From: Rhynchopus euleeides
Taxonomy: Eukaryota > Euglenozoa > Diplonemea > Diplonemida > Diplonemidae
NCBI GenBank assembly: GCA_963210315.1
Contig: OY723244.1
Coordinates: 1,798,001 to 1,862,000, forward strand
Length of the DNA stretch: 64,000 nucleotides
Reading direction: 5' to 3'
Position 1 is the first letter of the stretch. Every line of letters begins with the position of its first letter. The notes under the pieces are model-generated. The model did no database searches. It saw nothing but the letters and a program-made list of their open reading frames with translations, and had not been told where the DNA came from. Positions 1-7,900 of the stretch are shown in pieces. Position numbers and translations under genes: made by a program.

Positions 1-558
1 GGGGTGCTACCGGGAGAGTTCTCTCCGGGCGATGATCTCCGTGGAAGCTCGTGCGGCTTTTGCAAACCACCCGAATCGGTGCAAGTCATTCCTGTGACAC
101 CTGGCTCTGTTGAGGGGTGTGGACGAATTGCCCATCAGGCGAGGCACAGGCGCGCCCTGAAGCGCAAGCGTATTGACGAGCTTCGGGTGCTCTGTGAAAG
201 AAACACACTGGCTGTGAATACCGACAGGCACCTGATTTTTCAGCAGGGCTCCACACAGGATAACAAGACCATACAGGCCCATACCTGTGATACGCACATC
301 TATATCAATCCATGCAGGCAATCTGTGCCTGTCCAGGCCTGTACAGGTCAATGCACGCCTATACGTGCATGTAATTCGCGCAAAAATCAGTGGGACAGGG
401 GCACAATCGTCGAAACTTGTGTCCGGCAGTGGTTACGCAGTTTTGGAAACGCAAAAACAATTACATACGGAAAACCGCACGTGCCGTTTTTTTCAGTTGA
501 AAATTATTGCGGACGGCACCCACCCAGGACTTGGTCACTAGGCGGGCACACGCTACAT

Positions 559-616
559 GGGGGGTCTGGGGGGCGGAGCCCCCAGCCACCGGAGGCCACG
601 GTAGTGAACATCTGTT
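559..616 (+). repeat. Dispersed GC-rich hairpin repeat, copy 1
   Basis: The unit starts GGGGGGTCTGGGGGGCGGAG, continues with a C-run that pairs back on the G-run, and ends with GGCCACGGTAGTGAACATCTG. It recurs at 724-780 and 36137-36192 with only a few differences. The GGGGGC/GCCCCC arms form a hairpin. Function is unknown; it behaves like a short mobile or palindromic repeat. Confidence 0.75.
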
Positions 617-723
617 CATTGTGGTCGTACAGATTCTGTGTGAATTGGCTGCGTCCTCCTGAGACTACTGGAGTGGTTGGATTCCCTGACCTTATGAGAT
701 CGGAGTACGAGACGCACACTACA

Positions 724-780
724 GGGGGGTCTGGGGGGCGGAGCCCCCCAGCCGCCGGAGGCCACGGTAGTGAGCATCTG
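724..780 (+). repeat. Dispersed GC-rich hairpin repeat, copy 2
   Basis: Same unit and orientation as the copy at 559-616, 107 bp downstream of its end. It ends in GTAGTGAGCATCTG, one base different from copy 1. Confidence 0.75.
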
Positions 781-2286
781 TTCCTGCAAAACCTCATCGA
801 CGTCGACCATCGACCCGGTGTAACGCTAGTTTAGCGTCGCCCCAGTGTATATGGTTTGACGCTTGGTTGACGTTCGGAGGGGGAGGCGGGGAAAATTACC
901 CAGGCACATGCGGAAATCCGCATGTGGAAACCGTACGTACGGATTTCGCCAAAAAAAATACCCTACGGAAATCCGCATGTTCCGCATGCGGAGCGTAACC
1001 ACTGGTGTCCGGGCAATTTCCGACACCCCCTTCACCACGCCTACCCCGTATTGTGCCAGCAAAAGGGCGTGTCCAGCAAACAGAGGTGGGCCTACGGTAC
1101 CACCAGGAACCACCGGTGGGCAAATTTTCCGGAACCCCAAAAAACACCCCATAAGGCCCCACAAATGGTGTTGGTGGCCCCAGGATATCATTCTGGCACC
1201 CTTTGGGGTCGGTGCCTGTGTCAGGTAGGGGCTGAGAGGTGTTTAGAGTGTGTCCTGAAAACGCCCATTTTCTCACAGGGGTATACCCACCCCTACCCCC
1301 CCCCCCCCCCCACTTCCCAAGTTTGGCGTTTCGCTGTTAATTGAGGCCCCGTTTCGGTGGCTTCCTCTTCTTGCCTGCAGTCTTCTGATTAGGAATCCCC
1401 CCATAAATCTATCCGCGTAGGAGAGCCACCAACCTCTGCTACCAGGGGGGATAAAATCCAACTTGCTGCCTTCACGTGGCGCCCCCTGTGATTACCCTCC
1501 TCCGAGGGGAAACTAAAGCAAGCTCTGGTAACTCTTTTTCCGCTGTGTGCCCTGTTTCATATATGCGGAGGGGCCCTTTCTGCACGGCTTTGGTTTTATT
1601 GATGTTGTGGTGTGCGTGGTTTATTTTCCCTTTTTTTGTTGTTTTCGCAGCATTTTATGCTGTCGGGTGAGCTTCCGCCCCATGGGAGGCGCTCCTTCCG
1701 GCTTGCGCTGCCCACCCATCCCACCCCCGTCCCCTTCCCACATTCTTTCTTTTCTTTTAGGGGAGACGTCCTCGCAGTGGCTGTTTGGCCTGACGCGATT
1801 CCCCGCCTCAAAGCAGACCCACCTGGCAGCTACTCAAGGCACATGAGGAGTGAGAGGCGTCAACGGGCGCAACGCCCCTCCCTGCGGTCCGGCTTCCGCC
1901 ACGTGGCTGACTCAAAGCAGCGAAGTGACCAACGGGAGCGACATGAAAAAAAAAAAAAATCTATAGGCCCGGTCAAACCCCCTGAATAGGCCACCCCGTG
2001 TAGGGGAGCTCTCCATGCCCCCTCCCACACACACACACACAAGCAGTGCGAAATCACTCACACACTGTTGCGGCACGCACCACACTGGCTATGCCTCACG
2101 CCCTCCTCGGAGTGGCACTGAGTTGGCCCCACACTCTAACCCGAGTGGGGCATCCGCTGTGACGTAGGGGTGGGCGGGGAGTGGGCACAGATCCGCGCAG
2201 GGTTACCCACTTAAAACCACTATCTCTACACACACACACACACAGGGGCCACACACAAACACAACACCACATTCTCTCTCGCCGAT

Positions 2287-4914
2287 ATGCCCTCGATCTG
2301 TGTTTCCGCCCGCCGCATCCCGGCCTCCTCGCGGCTGGCCCTGGGCGACGCCTCTCCGGCGTCGGCCAACTGGGATGCCCCCTCCGCCTGCCCATGTGGG
2401 CTCCCTGGGTGGCAGTGTCTCTGCCCCTTCCGTGCGGGGTGCGGGGGTGCCGAACCCCCCGCGACCATCTACGTAGCGGCGCATGAGCGCCAGTACGCTA
2501 TGGCTGCGTACGTTGGGGATGAGGAGGTGTGGTCGACGTCTGCGGCCAACCCGCATGCCTCGCTGGCGGAGGTCCGTGTAGATGCGCTGCGGATCGCCCT
2601 GGAGTGGGCCGTCGGCCGCCCCCGTACCCAGGTCGCTCTCTGGGCCGACACCTCCTGCAAGACGCAGGCCGCGCAGGTGCTTGGCACCGCTGGGTGTTCA
2701 GCGGAGCACCTGCGCCCCCTCGTCGCGCAGGCGAAGGAAGCCCTCCGGGAGCTGCATCGGAGGAAGGGAGCCCCCGTGCTCCGTACATCCCACGTCCGGG
2801 ACTCGGTCCGCCTGCGTGAGGTCCACAACCTCGCCCAGGCCGCCACCGACAGCCTGGCCGAACCGTCGGCACAGCACGTTGTGCACGGGCTCGTGCAGCA
2901 GGTGGAGCGCCTGGGCTTCCGGGTCAGGGAGTGTGGGGGGGCAGGCGATTGCCTGTATAGGTCCCTCGCATACCTGATGCAGGGCAACGCGGGGAATCAC
3001 TCCTCCGTGCGAAAGGCGGCCCACCAAGAGATGGCCGCCTTTGCGGATCGCTACCGCGACCATGTGTCCGGCGACTGGGAAGCCTATCTGTCGCAGGTGG
3101 GGACTGCGGGGGCATGGGGAGATCACCTCTCGCTGCAGGCTTGCTGCAGGGTTTTCGGGGTCCGCGTCGGCGTGTTGGACGTGGGTCCGGAGGGGCAGCT
3201 CCGCCTGACGACCATCGTGCATGATGGCGGGGAGCACGCCCTCGACCACACCTTCTTCCTGCTTGGGTACACCGGTACCCACTATTTTGCTGTAATTCGG
3301 GACCCCCAACTCGGTGGGGGCTACGAGGCGCTGATGGACGCCTGCACCTTCCCCGCGACGGAGCTCGCCACCGACGCCCCGCCCCCCTCCAACAAGCCGA
3401 AGCCTTCCCCGAAGACGCCGGTACCACCGCCCAAGCTGGTCCCCGATTTTTGGGCTCTCCCCGTGGCGTCCCGGGAGGACGTTGTGAACGGGCCGGCAGT
3501 GATTGGTTGGGACGACAACCTTGCGACCGGGGTTCGCCGACTCCGGGAGAACGCCCAGCTGGTGCTCGTCGGGCCCTCCCCCATCCCGGGGTGCCCCCAC
3601 CAGCGCCATTGGAATGTATTGGTTCGCCTCTCTGACGGGTCGACCCGCATGGAACGCCTGTGGGTATCCTCCATCGGGGATCCGTCGGATGCCCGCAGGA
3701 AGCTGGAGCCGGAATCCGGAGGTATCGGCAGGTCGGTGTGCGTGGTGCTACGGACCCGGGTACAGGGTGGCGAACGGCGGCACCAGGCGTTGCTACGGAT
3801 GCGTGGGGTGGTGGATACCCGGGCCACCAAGACCCGTGACCTCGACGGCAGTGTCGAGGCGATGTTCGACGTGCCAGCTGGTGAGCTGGAGGCAAGGCTG
3901 CGCGGATCCGGGAATGGTGGCGTATTTGTGCGGACGAAGCACGAGACGCCCGGGGATGCGCCGCCCCTGGCACTGTTGTGGTCGGCCACGGAGGCGGAGG
4001 CCCGTGCCCAGATGGGGGTCCTCGGGGGTGCCTCCCTGCAGCATGGCGTCTTCGGACTGGCAGTTGGGGACCGCGGCTACGCCGTGCGGGTCCACAGGGA
4101 CGACCGTGCAAGCGCACTGATGGCCCTCTCCACGGCCGAGGTGAGGCGAACCTTCCGGGTTCGAAATGTTCCCTCGCATGTCGCCGCGTCAAGGTTGCGG
4201 GCAGTGCTGCTGGAGAAGCTGCACTGGCAGGTGGAGGTGAGCCCCGACACCCCCATCACGGCGGGCTACTTCCTCGTGACGTCGGGGTCACGCCCCTCCT
4301 CCTTCCACCCTGTAGTCTTCTCCCAGCTCCTAAGCATCGAAGAGGTAACGGGGAACCGCAACCTTCTCCCTCGAACCTTCCCAGCGAACCCGCCGGCCGC
4401 AGGCAGCTCCTATGCTTCTGCGCTCCGCGGGGGGACCCGCCCGAGCGCTGGGCCCGCGCCTGCGCGTGGTGCTCCCCCTCCCAGAGCGCGCCCGGGGAAC
4501 CCCTCGGCTGCACAACCGCCGCCTCCACCCCCACAGCAGGATATCCTTGCGTGGATGCAGCAGCAGGCAGAACAACAGCGTCTCTGGCAGCAGCAGATGG
4601 CGAAGCAGCAGGCGGAGTTCCAGCAGACGGTGCTGGCCTCCATACAAGCCTTGCAGCAGGCAGCCGCGCGGCAACCTGCGCAGCAGCCAGCGCCAACCCC
4701 TGGAGCGGCAGCCACTGCGGCACCTGTGGAGTCCGACATGGGTCAGGGTCAGGAGGAAGTCCTTCAGCAGAATCTGGAAACAGCTGCGGGACTGATCAGC
4801 GAGCTGAAGGCGGACCGAGACGGATTGGCACAGCAGGTGCAAACCCTCACTGCGCAGTTACAGCAGGTCACTGCAGCTCTTGGGCAGCAGAGTCCCAGCT
4901 ACGGTGGAATGTGA
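2287..4914 (+). CDS. Retrotransposon ORF1: Gag-like protein with OTU-type cysteine protease domain
   Basis: 875 aa. Residues about 215-340 form an OTU-like cysteine protease/deubiquitinase domain. The nucleophile box is GGAGDCLYRSLAYLM, followed by a central WGDHLSLQACCRVFGVRVGV block and a C-terminal HYFAVIRD with the catalytic histidine. The N-terminal quarter is RNase H-like in flavour (alternating strands, 'VALWADTSCKTQA') but I do not assign it. A Pro-rich linker (about 360-390) precedes a middle region with no family assigned. The last 160 residues are Pro/Gln-rich and then a Gln/Leu coiled coil, typical of multimerising Gag-like proteins. No CCHC knuckle was seen. The ATG follows a CA-rich leader. 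The ORF ends in TGA, and the same frame continues open into ORF2. OTU domains remove ubiquitin or related modifiers; the target here is unknown. Confidence 0.8.
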   Translation: MPSICVSARRIPASSRLALGDASPASANWDAPSACPCGLPGWQCLCPFRAGCGGAEPPATIYVAAHERQYAMAAYVGDEEVWSTSAANPHASLAEVRVDALRIALEWAVGRPRTQVALWADTSCKTQAAQVLGTAGCSAEHLRPLVAQAKEALRELHRRKGAPVLRTSHVRDSVRLREVHNLAQAATDSLAEPSAQHVVHGLVQQVERLGFRVRECGGAGDCLYRSLAYLMQGNAGNHSSVRKAAHQEMAAFADRYRDHVSGDWEAYLSQVGTAGAWGDHLSLQACCRVFGVRVGVLDVGPEGQLRLTTIVHDGGEHALDHTFFLLGYTGTHYFAVIRDPQLGGGYEALMDACTFPATELATDAPPPSNKPKPSPKTPVPPPKLVPDFWALPVASREDVVNGPAVIGWDDNLATGVRRLRENAQLVLVGPSPIPGCPHQRHWNVLVRLSDGSTRMERLWVSSIGDPSDARRKLEPESGGIGRSVCVVLRTRVQGGERRHQALLRMRGVVDTRATKTRDLDGSVEAMFDVPAGELEARLRGSGNGGVFVRTKHETPGDAPPLALLWSATEAEARAQMGVLGGASLQHGVFGLAVGDRGYAVRVHRDDRASALMALSTAEVRRTFRVRNVPSHVAASRLRAVLLEKLHWQVEVSPDTPITAGYFLVTSGSRPSSFHPVVFSQLLSIEEVTGNRNLLPRTFPANPPAAGSSYASALRGGTRPSAGPAPARGAPPPRARPGNPSAAQPPPPPPQQDILAWMQQQAEQQRLWQQQMAKQQAEFQQTVLASIQALQQAAARQPAQQPAPTPGAAATAAPVESDMGQGQEEVLQQNLETAAGLISELKADRDGLAQQVQTLTAQLQQVTAALGQQSPSYGGM

Positions 4915-4960
4915 CGGGGTCCCTCGACACCGGGGGCCCCCTCTCTGCCCGCGCGGGCAG
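4912..4960 (+). promoter_or_regulatory. Putative UGA-CGG stop-codon readthrough signal
   Basis: ORF1 ends with TGA (4912-4914) followed directly by CGG. The frame then stays open without another stop to 10719. Downstream lies a G-run/C-run pair (4915-4942) and a perfect 16-bp palindrome CTGCCCGCGCGGGCAG (4945-4960). UGA followed by CGG or CUA with a 3' stem-loop is the known type II readthrough context. ORF2 has no in-frame ATG before its own OTU domain, which favours readthrough over independent initiation. Reinitiation from the ATG that directly abuts the stop (ATGTGA) is the main alternative. Confidence 0.55.
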
Positions 4961-7900
4961 ATGACCCCTACCGTGGTGGGGGCGACCCCGTGGGGACCCC
5001 GGCACAAGCTTTGGAGCGCACACAGCAACTCCGTGCGGTGGCGACCGCCGTCGGATGGGCCTACGTCGCTGTGCCGCGGGATGGGGCGTGTATGTTTGCA
5101 GCCATAGCCCACTTCACTCCCTATGAGAGTGCCCTCTCGCTCAGAGCTGCTGTGGTACGCAGCTTCCGTGCCTCCCCTCCAACGGAGATACCCCCTGCTG
5201 ACCTTGCACAATACCTCAAAAACCTTGCCCGCCCCTCCACTTACGGGGATGGAGTGTCCCTTGCACGCGCAGCTGTCTGTGCAAAAGCCAGAGTCTTCGT
5301 TCTCCGCGCCGACAGCCCGGACATATGGCAATTGGTTGCGAAGCCGACGGGATATGTGCACACCGCGTTCCTTGTCCACCAACCCCACCACTACGACGCT
5401 GTACGCCCTCCCCGCTGGTTCTTCGACCTTGTACCTGATACCACCACTTCCCTGACTTGTGACGAGATCTGCGCCCTGCGGTCGCGGCGCCGCCCTGCTG
5501 TAATCCGACTGACGCCCCCCTCTCCGCCCGATACCCCCCGAAGTTCGCCACAGAGTCCGTCGCCGATCGCCCCTCTTCCCTCCCCAACACCGCATGCAAG
5601 GTCAACTTCTGCACACACGGACGCGAGTCGCACCCCTCCAGTCAGGGCGCGTGTCGTCGAGGTAGCCGACGATCCCCCACCGCAAGCTATAACCCTCTGC
5701 AGCGCCAACGTCACCTCCCTGCCGTCACACTACCTGGATGTGCTCGGCTTAGACTGCGATGTGATCTGTCTGCAAGAAACGCGTGTTGATGCTGTGTCCC
5801 AGAACACCCTGGACACCACCTTCTCTGCTCTGGGTTGGACGCTGCATTGGGGCGCCCTCCTGCCGCCTGTGAAGCATGCGCGCACTGGGTCGCAAACTGC
5901 CCCGGGGGGTGTCGCCATAGCTGTACGCTCCACGATGAGATCGACGACCATCACGGCCAAAGAGCGCTGGTGCCATGCCGCGGTAGCACTCGAGGATGGC
6001 TCCCGCCTGTTGCATGTCTTCTCGGTGTATGCGCCTGTCCGCGACGCCACTGCCAGGGAGGCAGTACTGCGTGAGGTGTTCGAAACAGCGGCGCAACTCG
6101 GGAATGTCCCGGTGGTGATCATGGGAGACTTCAACTGCAACGTCGCATCGAGCGCTACCCTTGCGGCTTCCCTAGCCACTGGTCGTTGGGTGGATGCTGC
6201 TGAGAAGTGTGCCCGGAGCTCAGGTGCCGAGCCCGCCCCTACCTGCTGGAAGAGCGCAAATGGTTCCAGAATAGACTTCTGCCTAGCGAATGAGGTCGCG
6301 TCGCATGCGGTGTTGTCCTCTAGAACCATGGATCGTGATGAATGTGGTATACCCACGCATGTTCCCCTATTCGTCGACCTTCAGGTGCCGGCGTTCACTG
6401 CCCGCACACTCAAGTGCATCAAGGCGCGGGCCTTCCCGACTGCTGGGGGCCAGGCCTGCGCAGAAGCGAAGGACGCGGCGCTGACCGAAGCTGTGCGCCT
6501 ACTTGGGGATCCCGCTGCGGCGACACCCACGGAGGAACGGTACCGCTCTTTTTGTCGCGCAGCTGAGGCCTGGCTGTCAGGGACACATGATCTTCCGGAT
6601 AACCGCCAGGCTGGACGCTCTGGGGGGCCGTGCTTCCGGTGGGAACGGTGTGCCTCGCGGTATGCCGGCAGAGACGGTGCCCTCGACAAACGGAGCCGCC
6701 GCCTCAACCGCCTCCGGGGACATCTACGAACGTTGATCCGCCTCCGCGGTGCACATGACGGCATTGGGGCACCGTCCTATGACTTCACCCATGCGTGGGC
6801 TGCCTACCGAAGGCTTGCGAAACGTACGCCTGGCTCCCCCCCCAACGTTGACATGGAGAACCCCGACACCATCAGCCTGGCGGGCATGTTGTCATACATC
6901 GAGGGTTCGCAGAGACGTGCCTTGGAGTCCCTTCGGCAACGCAGGCTTGCAGAGTGGAAGGATACCCTTCAACGCAACCTGATGTCCCGCCCACACCTGG
7001 TATTTTGCTACCTCCGAGGGGTGCGGAGCCCCACGCAGGACTTTCTGCGACGCAGTGACGGACAGCTGACAGCTGCACAGGCCGAGATGGACGAGCTCCT
7101 CCGCGGGGCATGGGGTGAGGTGTTTGCGCGGTATTCTGCCGAAAACCCTGAACCGTCATGGGAGACCTTCGAGGCGCGCTTTGAAGAGTATTTCCCCGAC
7201 AGCACCCCCATGGAAGCTTCCCCCATCACTGCTGAGGATGTAGAACGGGTGCTCCGCCGCATGTCCGCCTCGAGTGCCCCTGGGTTAGATGGCTGGAGAG
7301 TGCACGAACTCAGACAGCTACCACCGACACTAACAAAAGCGCTCGCCGACCTCCTCAACGCGATTGAAGAAACGGGCACCTGGCCACCGCAGTTGCTCCA
7401 CACTCTCGTATCCCTCATTCCGAAGGAGGGTGGTGACTCTGCGGACCCACTGCGCCAAAGGCCCATCAGCGTCACCTCGGTTGTGTACAGAGTCTGGGCC
7501 GGGGTCCGCTTACGCAGCGCTCTGCGGTGGTTGGACTCATGGGTCCCGGACTCCCTGCACGGCGCACGCCCTGGTCATTCTGCGGAGGATCTGTACTGGA
7601 CACTTGCGGCGCGCCTGGAGCTGGCTGAGATCACGCAGGAACCCCTATGTGGCATCTCCCTGGATCTGCAGAAGTGCTTTGACTCTGTGCCACAGGGTAT
7701 TGCATTTGCGCTGCTCGACCGGCTGGGCTTCAACACCCGTGTGTCTGCTACCCTGCGAGCGGCATACGATGGCATGCAGCGCCGTTTTCGCGTGGGTGGT
7801 GGGGTTGGGGAACCCTTTGAAGTGACCAATGGAATCCTTCAAGGCTGCCCTCTCAGCGTTGTCCTCCTCAACGTCATTGTAGCGGTGTGGATGCGGGCGG

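Larger units (their letters stand above)
1..2286. other. Repeat-rich region, no gene recognised
   Basis: A long open frame runs from 4 to 834 on +, but it crosses two copies of a dispersed hairpin repeat and matches no family I know. Its early part (about 100-240) is basic and helix-like, so a fragment of a gene cut by the window edge is possible. 905-985 holds two direct copies of CGGAAATCCGCATG around a palindromic CCGTACGTACGG. 1290-1320 is a poly-C run, and 2026-2041 and 2228-2245 are CA microsatellites that lead into the retrotransposon. The 5' end of that element probably lies between about 2040 and 2286 but could not be fixed. Confidence 0.5.

Noticed and set aside
4..834. 276-aa + frame at the left edge
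   Set aside because: It runs through two copies of a dispersed hairpin repeat and has no recognisable domain.
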